Shown here piece after piece: positions 1-10,966 of a stretch of DNA of 64,000 nucleotides. The translations under genes and the position numbers were made by a program. The notes under the pieces were generated by a model. It did no database searches. It had not been told where the DNA came from and worked only from the letters and a program-made list of their open reading frames with translations. The DNA comes from Helianthus annuus (Eukaryota; Streptophyta; Magnoliopsida; Asterales; Asteraceae), in assembly GCF_002127325.2 (NCBI RefSeq), contig NC_035445.2:82082383-82146382 (forward strand), read 5' to 3'. Numbering within the stretch: position 1 is the stretch's first letter; the number at the start of each line of letters is the position of its first letter.

Positions 1-1514
1 CGCAATAGACCACAAAATCGTCTGTGCCCTCTGGCAATGAGAGAATAGGTGCGCTGCAGAGCCTATCCATTAGGTATTGAAAAGTCGTTTCTTGTGTATT
101 ACCCCAACGATAGGTAACACCTTTCTATGTCAGTAGTGTAAGCGGCTGTGCGATCTTTGAGAAATCTTTGATGAACCGTCTGTAATAACCCGCCAAACCC
201 AAGAATTGGCGTATTTCTGTTGGTGTATGCGGTGCAGGCCAGTTTCTGATCGAATCTACCTTGGATGGATCAACATGAATCCCATCCTTGTTTACCACAT
301 GGCCTAGAAAGTGGACTTCACGAAGCCAGAAGTCGCATTTTGAAAACTTGGCGTTCAGTTGTTCCTTTCGAAGAAGTTCCAAGATAAGACGTAGATGCTG
401 CTCGTGCTCCTCCTGACTCTTGGAGTAGATCAGGATGTCGTCGATGAAAACTATCACAAACTTGTCTAGGTATGGCTTGCACACTCTGTTCATAAGATCC
501 ATGAAGACTGCCGGTGCGTTTGTTAGCCCGAATGGCATGTAGAAACTCGTAGTGGCCGTAGCGAGTTCTGAATGCTGTCTTAGAGACGTCCTCATCCCGG
601 ACTCTCAGCTGATGGTAACCTGACCTCAGGTCAATCTTGGAGTAGTAACTCGACCCTTGCAACTGGTCGAATAAGTCATCAATACGTGGCAGAGGGTAGC
701 GGTTCTTCACTGTCACCTTGTTCAGTTCACGGTAATCTATGCACATCCTGAAAGTTCCATCTTTCTTCTTCACAAACAGTACTGGAGCTCCCCAAGGTGA
801 AGAGCTAGGATGAATAAAACCCTTATCCAAGAGTTCTTGCAGTTGCTTAGACAGTTCTTCCAGTTCAGTTGGAGCTAAACGATACGGTGCGCGAGCTATG
901 GGTGCTGCTCCTGGAGCTAGTTCAATCTGGAATTCGACCTGGCGATGAGGTGGTAGACCAGGTAAATCTTCAGGAAATACTTGAGGAAATTCGCGTACAA
1001 CTGGGATATCCTCTATTCTTTTCTCTTTCGTTGATGCATCAGTAACTAGTGCCAAAATGGCAGTATGACCCTTTCGTAAACATTTCTGAGCCTTCATGAA
1101 AGAGATGATGCCAACCACGGCACCGCTCTTGTCGCCTTGAACTTCGAGAGGTTCTTGACCAGAACGGGGAATACGAATGATCTTTTCTTTACATAGGATC
1201 TCTGCTTGCTACTTGGATAACCAATCCATACCAATGACGATGTCGAAACTACCCAGAACTATAGGAATGAGGTCGATGGAGAAAGCTTGACCAGCGAGGA
1301 TAAGATTACAACCCTGAACTATGTGTGTGGCCTCTAGATTTTTACCATTAGCTAACTCTACGACATGTTTGGTGTTTAAGGGAGTTGGTGCACGTTTTAA
1401 CATTTGGCTGACTTTCAAAGACACATAATTAGTATCCGCACCCGAATCAAACAATACAGTAACATAAAAGTCGTCAAGAAGAAACTTACCCATGACTACG
1501 TTGGGATCGTTCCT
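1..1514 (-). pseudogene. gypsy A pol: protease and reverse transcriptase, broken
   Basis: The frame opens near 1514 with a segment leading into GKFLLDDFYVTVLFDSGAD, where DSGA is the retropepsin active site (about 1440). A stop at 1209-1211 follows IGMDWLSK. The RT region then reads [19 protein letters not shown] and IDYRELNK (about 720-800) and later FIDDILIYS (about 425-455), which contains the catalytic Asp pair. Between GHYEFL and MPFGLTNAP, near 540, the frame changes by what looks like a 2-nt loss. Another stop lies at 125-127, before the RNase H region, which is cut by the window edge. Without correction none of these segments could form one polyprotein. Confidence 0.88.
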
Positions 1515-2812
1515 GCATCACCCTGCCCCAGCACAAATGCACGACCCCTTGCGCCGTTGTTCCCATCATTGTTGTTTCCCCCATTATTGTTGTTCCCATT
1601 GCCCTGGTTGTTATTGTTGTTGTTGTTCTGGTTTTGGTTTAACTGAGGGCAGTGTCTTTTGAAGTGACCTGCAACGCCACAATGAAAACATCCTTTGTTG
1701 CCCTGTTGCTGATTCTGCGGTGGTTGGCGCTGCTGCTGATTCTAATTCGCAGGCCGCGGGCTTCTACAATCCTTGGCCTCATGACCCATCTTGAGGCACC
1801 TCTGACAGCGACCCTTGTTGCACTGGCCACTGTGGTATCTGTTACAGTTGTTACACTTTGGGAGGTTCCCTTGATAACCACCCTGCCTGTGACTGCCCAA
1901 AGATTGCTGACTAGGACTCTGATAGTTGTCAGTCTTTCGCTGCTGAACTTGGGACTGAACTGAAGCTGAACCTTTGCTGGAATCCCCCTACCATTTTCTC
2001 TTGTTATCACTGGGGGTAGCAGGAGTAGCAGAAGTGGTAACGGTAGCAGTAGCGCTGACGCGCTTAGGCAACCTGTCTTGTTCCACTGCCTGATCCGTGA
2101 GGCGATGAGCAAGGCGCTGAATATCCTGGATGTTAGCAAGGTTGGCCGATGTCACGTGGCTTTGAATTTCTGGTGCCAACCCCTTGAGATACAACTCGAT
2201 GCGTCTGATAGGAGGGTCCACCATAGTTGGACACAGAATGGCCAGCTCGTTTGACCTTTTAGTATAAGCCTCAATTTCCGACCCTGTCATTTTCAAATTG
2301 AAGAACTCCACCTCTAACTTGTGGATGTCGTCTCGTGAGCAGTACTCTCGCTTAATCAGCTCTTTGAAATCATTCCAGGGAGTGGCGTTAGCAGCTGCCA
2401 ATCCCAAAAGTTGGACTTGCGCATTCCACCAAGTTAGCGCAAACCCTTCTAAAGTACCAGTGGCGTATTTCACCCTGCGAGCCTCAGGGCATTCACACAT
2501 CTCAAACACTGACTCGAGCTTTTCGAACCAATGGAGGAGTCCCACTGCTCCCTCCGTGCCACTGAACGTGCTTGGACGACAGTCCATGAAATTCTTAAAA
2601 GTGCAAACAGGTTGCTGAGCGGGTTGACCTAATGTAAGAATAGGACAAGGTTAAACACAAGAGTTGGTTTAGGAATGTAGGATCTAAAACTCCTAGTATG
2701 AGTTACGACTGCAGGGTATACCTCCTGCGTTTGCAGCTGCAAGTGCCGCAGCAACTTGTTCGTTGATAAGAGCCGTCAACTGGGCTTGAGTCAAGTTAAC
2801 ACGTCTGGCCAT
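1515..2812 (-). pseudogene. gypsy A gag with CCHC zinc knuckles, probably intron-containing, broken
   Basis: Gag packages the retrotransposon RNA. I place the start at the ATG at 2812-2810 (MARRVNLTQAQLTALINEQ). The frame then meets a stop unless the segment 2721-2629 is removed as an intron. After that it runs straight into QPAQQPV, the MDCRPSTFSGTEG segment and the retrotransposon gag domain (HWFEKLESVF, LTWWN). A stop at 1988-1990 follows KRKW. The same frame continues into three cysteine clusters (CNNC, CQRC...HEAKDC, CFHCGVAGHFKRHC), with a second stop at 1742-1744, then an Asn-rich tract. A frameshift near 1515 separates gag from the protease. The LTR and gag both fit a chromovirus-like plant gypsy element, but the lineage is not proved here. 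Confidence 0.82.
2629..2721 (-). other. putative 93-nt intron inside gypsy A gag
   Basis: On the minus strand this segment begins GTATAC and ends ATTAG after a pyrimidine-rich stretch. Removing it joins AACGCAGGAG to GTCAACCCGC in frame and rebuilds an uninterrupted gag N-terminus, whereas reading through meets a TAG within about 20 codons. The splice-site match and phase-correct junction are seen directly. That it is spliced is inference; it could also be a chance insertion with splice-like ends. Confidence 0.5.
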
Positions 2813-3117
2813 TGATCTTCACATCAAAGGCAACATAAGTGAGAAAGGTTCGCGAATAGTGCGATGACAGAAGATGTAAGCACACAAGTGTTCTCAAGCA
2901 ATAACAAATAGTGAGCAATGTAATCTAAGCATACCACGAGCAAAGTTCTATGTAATTCTAGCATGTAGGCAATAAACATAAACCTTATTACCTAGGATGT
3001 TGAGTCTTGCACGTGGAGCGAGGCGTCGTTGTGGATCGTTGAGCACTGTACTGGTTATAGTCTGGTTTTAATAAAAACTTTTTCCCCATATTAAAACCGA
3101 GTTCTCTATAACCAATT

Positions 3118-3129
3118 GCTCTAATACCA
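3118..3129 (-). other. primer-binding site of gypsy A (initiator-Met tRNA type)
   Basis: On the minus strand it reads TGGTATTAGAGC, one mismatch from the TGGTATCAGAGC complement of the plant initiator methionine tRNA 3' end. It lies three bases inside the end of the 5' LTR, as expected. Confidence 0.85.
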
Positions 3130-3627
3130 ATCTGTCACACCCCCAAAATCCACCTGCGGAGTATCACCGCTTGGGAGCGTGACTGACCAGGATCAAGCCA
3201 CTAATCATATAGAACAATGTAAATAGTAAAAGTAATTGTATTAAAACCAAACCAATCCATATGAAAGGTGTTCCAAAACATATGTATAATAACAAAGTTT
3301 AGCGGAAGCAATTGAGTAAAAGCCCAATGTAAATAAAGTATGTAAAGTCATAGTGTTTAATCAAAGCATCACGATCCTTGTCCACAACGACCGCGCCTCC
3401 CCATATAAGCTCCATGTATACCTAACGACCTGCAAGGCATGTAACAGAGAGTCAACAACTAGTTGAGCGAGTTCACAGAAAGTAAGTGCGTAATAGTAAG
3501 TTCGTTTGTAACATGTGGCTCTACTGGGCCGATAGTATGTTCTATTGGTGGGGGCTTCCCATGTTGCATATACACTAGACTATTTGTAACCATACATGTT
3601 CTTCTTAACTTGAGAACAGTAGTACGT

Positions 3628-3845
3628 ACAAGGTTTACGTAGGATTTACGTAAGTGCCATTCACAAGCCGAGGACAGGGTACACGGGGGTTTACGTAGGT
3701 TTTACGTAAGTGCCTGACACAACCGAGGCAGTAGTGAGTATAAGTTCACGTAGGTTTTACGTGAGTATCCTTCGCAACCTGAGGACAGTGATGAGTACAA
3801 GTAAATGTAGGTTTTACGTATGTGTCCTGCACAACCGAGGACAAT
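3628..3845 (-). repeat. degenerate tandem repeat of about 63 bp in the gypsy A LTR
   Basis: About four imperfect units are seen, each with GTAGGTTTTACGTAAGTG-like sequence followed about 25 bases later by CACAACCGAGGACAG-like sequence. The palindromic core TTACGTAA recurs in each. Confidence 0.75.
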
Positions 3846-4225
3846 GGTAGATAGTCTAGTAACAGTGTAAGTACAAATCTATTCAATCTCATTCCTTCAA
3901 TCCCATTCCCAAACCCCGGGAATCCCATGCCTTGGTAAGAGTGTGAACTCACCTTGGTTTGCTCGGTATGTTATTGCTTCTAGGGTTAATTAATGGTTAA
4001 GTCCGTTACACACGACCTAGGTACATTGCACATAATTTGATGTAAGTGTTTGCATTCAATTAGGGTTTACAAGTCTTTGATATCCAAGCAATTGTGTTCT
4101 GTGTGATAATTGTGTATAGAATGATATGAGAAAGATTGTTCACATATACGGTATCATCCAGCAACATACAATATCATACAGTTGTATACAGTAATGTACA
4201 GTAGCATGCAAGTGTTCGTACTTAG

Positions 4226-4978
4226 TAAACTCAGACTTTCAAGCATCACAAAGCTCAGACCATATGCATCTTATGAAATTCGGACAAGTATCATACTTTA
4301 AAATTCGGACAAGATTATTAAGTGAACAAATTCAGACCCTTAGCAAACATCACAAGAAAGTCGGACTAGCATAATAAACCAATTCAGACAACACTCACAC
4401 TTATACAAATTCGGACCCCATGCTTTAAAAATTCGGAGCATGTGCTCTTTCCTCATAAAATTCGGACAAGTGGGCAGTACACAAAAACTTGGACAAACAT
4501 GCTTTTAAAACTCGGACCTATGCATCCCCCACTAAACTCGGACAAGGTTTCCCCCCTTACAAACTCGGACAAGGCTTGCTTTATAAAACTCGGACAACAC
4601 ACCCACTTATAAAGTTCGGACCCCCCTTTTATATCATACTTAAAGTTCGGACCACCCCCTTATGACATACATGCATGAAGTTCGGACCTATTAGGGGACA
4701 TAAAAGTCGGACTCCCTTGTGTTAAACAAAATTCGGACCATAACATGACACATAAATTCGGAACATATGCACATTTACAAAAGCTCGGACCACATGTGCA
4801 CCAATCAAAAGTTCGGCCCCTTTGTTACATGATTAAAAATTCGGACTTAATGTCCTTTTAAAATTCGGACTCCTTGTTTCAACAATAAAGTTCGGACCTT
4901 ATGCTTCTTGTTACAAACTTCGGACTAGATAAGCATTTAACAAACTCGGACATGCTTCAATTACATAACTCAGACTCA
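4226..4978 (-). repeat. regularly spaced TCGGAC motif array in the gypsy A LTR
   Basis: On the plus strand the core TCGGAC occurs about 20 times exactly, plus roughly nine one-base variants (TCAGAC, TCGGAA, TTGGAC). It is usually preceded by AAA(T/C/G)T or AAACT and lies every 25-40 bases, always in one orientation. The spacers are unrelated to each other. The LTR location suggests an element-specific regulatory or packaging feature, which is inference. Confidence 0.8.
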
Positions 4979-5690
4979 AAACCCTAGTCGCGCACAGAAA
5001 CATAAAACAAGCAATGTAACAGTTACGTTCTTACGATCAGGAAACCCTAATTCATACATTTGCATAGCAGAAATCAAATCAACAATGAACATCTTCATCA
5101 TATCAGACATATTAGTGTCATGCTAGTGATTACACAACTAATCATATTCCTTTCACAATAATCAGAATCAATCAATAAGCACAGAACTATCATATGAAGA
5201 ACTAGGGTTTTAGCATGAATCAATCAATCAACGATTAACAACAACAATCATTAAACAATTACCTTGGATTGATTCGAGATAAAGAGAGGAATCAAGAGTG
5301 ATGATTGAGAGCTTGTGCCAATGATGAAGAAGATGATTGTAGAGAGGATTGGAGAATGTGAAAGTACGTATGTTGATTCTTGTGTGATGATTAGTGAAGA
5401 AGATTAGGGTTAAGAGTGATTAAAATTTCACTAACTACTCTACACACCCCTAAGTATCACCTTTTACATAAAACACACCCATCACAATATAATTTACAGT
5501 TTCACCACCAAGTTCATGCATTTATCAAATCTTTCATAAGTAGCACATAACCATGCACAATTACAATACACTTTATCGAACCAAAACATATACAGTTACA
5601 AAGCAAACCAATTGTGCAAGTAAACAACTAAACAAACAGTGAACGTGCAATAAATGCGAAAGTGGAATCTTGGAAACTCGAGTTGTCACA

Positions 5691-7195
5691 TAATCTCTGA
5701 TTTCTAAGGGACCATGTAGTATAACTTCAGAGAGTTATACTAACATATAATATGTTCACAAAGGAATTCTAAGGCATAGCTAATCTAAGCTAAATCGGGT
5801 CAGAACTGAAAGTCAAAGCAAAAGTCTACTTTTGCGACTTTCGGTTGCGAACCGAGCTTAATACTCAGAATTGTCGGGTTGAACATGCCCAAACATGTTC
5901 TTATATTATTTACCAAGTTGTTTAAGTGATAAAATGTAATTTATAGCTTCTACATTATCAGTTATGATTTATTTTGCAAAAACTGACTCGTTTGACTTTT
6001 TTGTTAAGTAGTTTGACTCGACAATTGACCAAGTAAATGTGATAATTAGGAGGTGCCCTTTTAAGGGTTCAACACCTACATAATTACCAATACAAAGCCA
6101 CTTTCAATTCGAATAATGGCTGGACCGTTAGTGATTAATCACAAAGTCAAAGCGTAATTACGATATCTTTGACTTTCGGTCATTAAACTAATAAAAGCTT
6201 AACTATAGAAGCTAAGAACGCTTACAATGGTCCTTAGCACGAAAATTAGACTTGAGAAAGCTTCCTAGATGACCAGGATGCTTCAGAGATCAATTGAGAG
6301 CAAAATGCTTGAGAATTTTGAATGTGCAAGTCTGAAATGAGAATTGGAGCACCTATTTATAGCAAAAGGGAGTTGTATGAGATGAATCTAAGTGTCCCCA
6401 GGTGTTATATGATGCATACAAGTGTCCTAGTGGTTTCCTAAAACAGTATGCATGCTGCTGGTTTCGTTCAGAGTTGCAGAAGATCCTCAAAGATTGCAGG
6501 TTTGCATGCTGGCAGCTGCCAGTTTTTGGCTGGAAATGGGGAGCTGTGGCGCCATGCGCCAAACCAGGATAATCCGGGCGCGCCACGCGAGGGAACAAGA
6601 TTCAAAGTTGTTTTGTTTGTTTGCATGTTTAGTCCCTGCATTTTCTGAACGCGAATGACTGACCTTTAGCATGCATGGTCAACATAATTAGGTCTGGGAT
6701 GCTCTAGGGAGTAGGAACATGCATTCATAAGTTTTGGATGCTTTGAAAAAGGCTCTCAATTGAAGAATTCCTATATTTACACTTTTGACCCTTTTCTTGG
6801 AAATTTCAATTTACATCATAATTTTGAACCGGAACATTGTGAAATCTTTATCAGATATTCATGAGGATATATTATCACATTACAAAGCTTTGGGAACGTT
6901 AAAAGGTCACTCAGAGGTAAGAATTAACATGTTGACACTTTTAACCCCTGTGTTTCGTAACTTTTGATTTTTAAGCACAAGCGGCTTCTTGTGTCCGTCA
7001 ACTTATTCAAGAACAATTATGAATATCTTATGAGGTCAATCAAAGGCACAAGTTTGGCATGTTGACACTTTTGGTCCTTCTATTTACATCTTTACGTTGT
7101 TTGACAGTTTTAGTCATTCAAGTTATCTTTTATCATGATCAGGGTTTATGACACGTGTCACCACTGTATTGGACATGATTTTGCAAGGTGTTACA
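5691..7195 (-). repeat. 3' LTR of gypsy B, interrupted by gypsy A
   Basis: It starts (minus strand) TGTAACACCTTGC just after the polypurine tract. A TATA-like CTATAAATAG lies near 6362-6353. The segment near 5710-5745 (ATGTAGTATAAC...GAGAGTTATACT) is the reverse complement of an LTR-like segment near 8700-8735, which supports LTR identity for the whole stretch. The end of the LTR is not found before 5691, so its remainder should lie beyond gypsy A, outside the window. Confidence 0.65.
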
Positions 7196-7212
7196 TCCTC
7201 ACCCCCTTAAAA
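7196..7212 (-). other. polypurine tract of gypsy B
   Basis: On the minus strand TTTTAAGGGGGTGAGGA immediately precedes the LTR start TGTAACACC. This is the usual plus-strand primer position in LTR retrotransposons. Confidence 0.7.
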
Positions 7213-7234
7213 GAAATCTTGACCTCGAGATTTA

Positions 7235-7945
7235 CTAAAATAAATGAGGGTATTTCTGTTTCATCGTGGATTCAACTTCCCACGTATATTCTGGGCCTCT
7301 ACGGGCATCCCATTTCACCTTGACGATCGACACATGCTTTCTTCGAAGCTTCTTAACCTGTCGGTCCTCGATCGACAGAGGTTTTTCAACGAACTTTAAG
7401 CTCTCGTCAATCTGTACGTCCATATGGGACATTGCTAGCGACTCATCGGCTAGATATTTCTTCAAATTGCAGATGTGAAACACATTATGTATTCCACTAA
7501 GCTTTTCAGGTAGATTTAGCTTGTAGGCCTCAGTTCTGACACATTCGATGATTTCGAATGGTCCTATGTATCTTGGGCTCAGCTTGCCCTTTTTGCCAAA
7601 ACGCATCACCCCTTTCTAAGGTGACACCTTGAGTAGCACTTTATCACCTACCTCGAATTTTAGAGGCTTACGTCTCATATCTGCGTAGCTTTTCTGCCTA
7701 TCCCTGGTAGCTTTCAAATGGTCACGGATTTGGACAATCTTATCCGTAGTCTCGAGGACTATATCAGGTCCTGACAGTTGGGTTTCTCCAACTTCCGCCC
7801 AACAAACTGGCGTTTTGCACTTCCTTCCGTACAAGGCCTCGAAAGGCGGGGCTTGGATACTCGAATAATAACTATTGTTGTACGAAAATTCAATCAAAGG
7901 AAGATGGTCATCCCAACTTCCACCCAAATTCAATCCGTAAGGGAC
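7235..7945 (-). pseudogene. gypsy B integrase C-terminal region with chromodomain-like tail, broken
   Basis: The fragment reads [19 protein letters not shown] and [10 protein letters not shown], the conserved end of the gypsy integrase core, then [22 protein letters not shown], and a tail ending WEVESTMKQKYPHLF that fits the chromodomain-type C-terminus. A stop at 7616-7618 replaces the Trp usually found before KGVMRFGKKGKL. Family-like sequence is lost upstream of about 7945, where the next segment takes over, so the catalytic triad is not present. Confidence 0.85.
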
Positions 7946-10064
7946 CGAGTTGGCAGTTTTTTCTTGTTCTCCAAGGCTTTTATGCACAATTTGACACCTA
8001 TATTCGAAATGCCACCATTTCTTCTGGTTATTCACATTTTGGACATGTGTTATCATCTAGAACATGTGGAAACACATGGCTTGATCCTACGTTATCTCTT
8101 CAACTATAAATAGCAAGCAACGTTGAACTTTCAACTTGCTCATTTCCTTCAATCTTTCTCTCTCTCTCTATTGGAGTTGTTTTCATACTTTGGAAGCCTC
8201 CTACTGCGTTCAAGACTTCTCTTAGAACACAAGTAAGTGTTCTTTCATAGTCAATTTTATTTTATAGGCTAGTTATTAGCCAAAAGTCAAACAGTTTGAC
8301 TTTCAGTAACCATTATGGTCAAGCCAATGTTCGATCCAAACATGGCTATGTGATCGTTATAATGAAGGTTATAATCCCCTGTGATCATACCTTCTAAAGA
8401 TCACGTTAAGTAGGCGAAATGACGAGTCAACTTTATATTAAATAAACGGTCAAAAATGTAAACTTTGCAAATTAGGTTAATCAAGCTTCTAACTATTAAA
8501 ACTTGAGGTTTTGACATTATATCAGTTTATAAAACATATTAGGACATGTCTAAACATGTCCAACTCGTCATTTCTTGTTTAAAGCTTAATTCTATATCGG
8601 AAGTCAAGCAGTTTGACTTTTGTTTTGACTTTCGATTCTAACCCGTTTGGTCAACATTTAGGTCTGTTTTAAGTTAGTTTTAGGACATGATATTATTGAG
8701 TATAACTCTCTAAAATTATACCACATGGTCAGTCCGTTTGATGGGTTAAACAACAAGTCTTGAAATTATTATCGAAAAAGACTACAATGCCCTTGTATGG
8801 TCAAAGTGGCTAATTGAATGATTTTAAATTAAACTAAACTTAAAATCTGACTTTAAGTCAGTAGATACTTCAATTAAAAATGTAATTTGCTACTTAGACT
8901 TGTCGTATGCTCATCCGACCTTCAAAGCCCGCCTTCATGCGCATAACTAGTTATGCGAACCTAGTTCGCATAAACTAGGCATAACGGGTCTAGGTATTTC
9001 AAACCTCCCCAAATCAAAATGCTTGGTTAAATAACCTTTATCCAATGAGTCATTGCACTCGGATATGTATAAACCACATTCTATTCGATTTACGCTTAAT
9101 CTAGCGAACCTATTCTTAAGTAACGGGTCATATCTAAAGGGACTAACCTTTGACCCATATACATTCTAACAGATAATAAATACGTTCATTCCAGACTATA
9201 GAACCCCCCAGATAATCGGACTTGGGTCAATAATACTTAGACTTGCGGCCTTTTGCTAAATTATAATCACATTGATTGGAAACTAGCAAAAAAACTAAAT
9301 ACTCTTAACTTATTTTGTTTTTAAACTTGGGGTATGGCGAATACGCCACTTGGATCGGGTATTACATAAATGGGTCAACTGCGACTGCTCATAAATGTAA
9401 GAACCCGGTTTAATCTGTTTTACTTGATAACTGAAACAATTTGGGGTTAATGGTACCGTGTCCGGACGTCCCGACCCAGTAACTATTATGGCCATATGGA
9501 ATAGCGTGCAGATACCAACTGTAAGTCACATTTTATTCAACTTTGGTGTGTACCTTAATCATTATAACACTGAAAATGACCGGCTCTGATCGCTGGTTCC
9601 CGATTGTATGACAAGTATATAAATCTGGTGACAAGAAAGAATCCCAAGAAATATTAAAAGATTACCTACGGGTTTTTTCTATGTATAAAACTCTTTTTGA
9701 ATTTTTTTTTTCAAAACGAGTCAGTTAATTGTATTTACCAGCGAAAGCTGGCGTATTTTCAAAAGATTGAACCGCAGGTACCGAACCTTATTATAGGCCG
9801 GGAATCCGGGTCGACTAGAATGAAGGCTAAGGAATTTGCAACTCCTGAAGCTTAAGGCCTATGATGTCTAAAGCTCTATTTATTAGATCCCGCATGTGGG
9901 CTTATACTGAAACGCTTGTAATACTCTTATATATTCAAGCTTTATTGAATTTAATAATTTTACTCCAATACTTCTGCTGCATATTATTATATTGTGATAA
10001 CTGTTATCCAATCGTCATGACCCTCACTGAACATAAATTTAAACTCTTTTATTATAATCTTTAG
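7946..10064 (+). repeat. LTR-like segment in the opposite orientation (core about 8056-9850)
   Basis: A TATA box (AACTATAAATAGC, about 8103) is followed by a CT-rich leader (TCTTTCTCTCTCTCTC) near 8155. Further in, AGTATAACTCTC and CCACATGGTCAG near 8700-8735 match the reverse complement of the gypsy B LTR near 5710-5745. I cannot fix either end and see no coding sequence. It looks like an LTR of a related chromovirus-type element inserted head-to-head with gypsy B. Confidence 0.45.
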
Positions 10065-10880
10065 ACCTTGAAAAGAGGGATACTAAGTTGTGATAATAAG
10101 CTGCTCCATGACATTAGAATGTTGATGAAACAAGTCAGCGTTGACTTTATAGCTGGCATTAGCCAAAGAGTGTGTGGTCAACACATAGAACCGGGGTACT
10201 TGGGATTTTTAGACGATCATAATGGCTGGAATATTAATAGAGATTGTGTAGTTAGGGATCGTGATAAATATGATCTTACACTTAGAATATTAGAGATATT
10301 TTTGTGTTAATGATTTTCATATGTTTTTGTTTCTTTTATTGAAGTAGGTTATTAACGAACACTATGTTGTAAATTATCGTCGTCAATCTAAACGAATAAA
10401 CCAAAAACCGATTGGTTAATTAAATAGATTAGCCGATGACTTCGGTTCAAGATGATAACTAAACCGACCGAACCATGCACACCACAATGAAATGGACTAA
10501 CGTATAACCTTCTTATGACGTATATCCACCAGAAAAATGCTACAATAAGTTTTAAACGAATAAGACAACCACAACAAACCCAGTACCGCAATGCAGAATG
10601 TCGCCCTCGCCGCAACACACGGACACTCTGTTAGTAATATATAATAGAAGAAGTGCTTCGCTACATTGAGAGTAAATTTTGAACTTTTAGTTAAAAAAAG
10701 AAGATAAGAATAGTCAACAAAAACAATCATTTAAAAGTCTATTTAATAATTGATTGAAGTTCAAAAGTCATTAAACTTTCTTGTATTTGATAAAAAAATC
10801 TTGAAGTCCGATACACACTAGAAAAATCAGAAAGCAATTTAAATCCTTTTTAATTATATTTTTTTTTCTAGAGTGACTTG

Positions 10881-10966
<86 letters not shown>

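Larger units (their letters stand above)
1..5690 (-). mobile_element. Ty3/gypsy retrotransposon A (5' LTR, gag, protease, RT; left end outside window)
   Basis: Read on the minus strand the order is LTR (5690 to 3133), primer-binding site (3129 to 3118), gag, aspartic protease and reverse transcriptase, running off the window at position 1. This gag-PR-RT order and the RT wording ([18 protein letters not shown]) are those of Ty3/gypsy. The element is dead: in-frame stops at 1988-1990, 1742-1744, 1209-1211 and 125-127, and frameshifts near 1515 and 540. RNase H, integrase and the 3' LTR must lie to the left. Its LTR abuts sequence I read as the LTR of gypsy B, so it is probably nested there. 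Confidence 0.9.
3133..5690 (-). repeat. 5' LTR of gypsy A (2,558 bp)
   Basis: On the minus strand it begins TGTGACAACTCGAG at 5690 and ends GGGGGTGTGACA at 3133, giving TG...CA ends, and is followed by the primer-binding site. It contains two internal repeat systems annotated separately. The partner LTR is outside the window, so age and target duplication cannot be read here. Confidence 0.85.
5691..7945 (-). mobile_element. Ty3/gypsy retrotransposon B remnant (integrase C-terminus plus 3' LTR)
   Basis: On the minus strand: the C-terminal part of integrase with a chromodomain-like tail (about 7945-7235), a polypurine tract, then a 3' LTR beginning TGTAACACC at 7195. Everything upstream of the integrase core is missing. 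At the left the LTR is interrupted at 5690/5691 by gypsy A. Confidence 0.75.

Noticed and set aside
1404..1963. Plus-strand open frames of 80-103 codons
   Set aside because: They are antisense shadows of the gypsy A gag zinc-knuckle and Asn-rich region.
4226..4978. CRISPR-like spacing of a short repeat with unique spacers
   Set aside because: The repeated core is only 6-10 bases, it lies inside a plant retrotransposon LTR, and no cas-like gene exists here.
6353..6672. Overlapping open frames on both strands
   Set aside because: They lie in LTR sequence of gypsy B and have no recognisable protein family.
10068..10310. 80-codon plus-strand open frame
   Set aside because: No family resemblance, no splice or promoter context, and composition like the surrounding AT-rich noncoding sequence.
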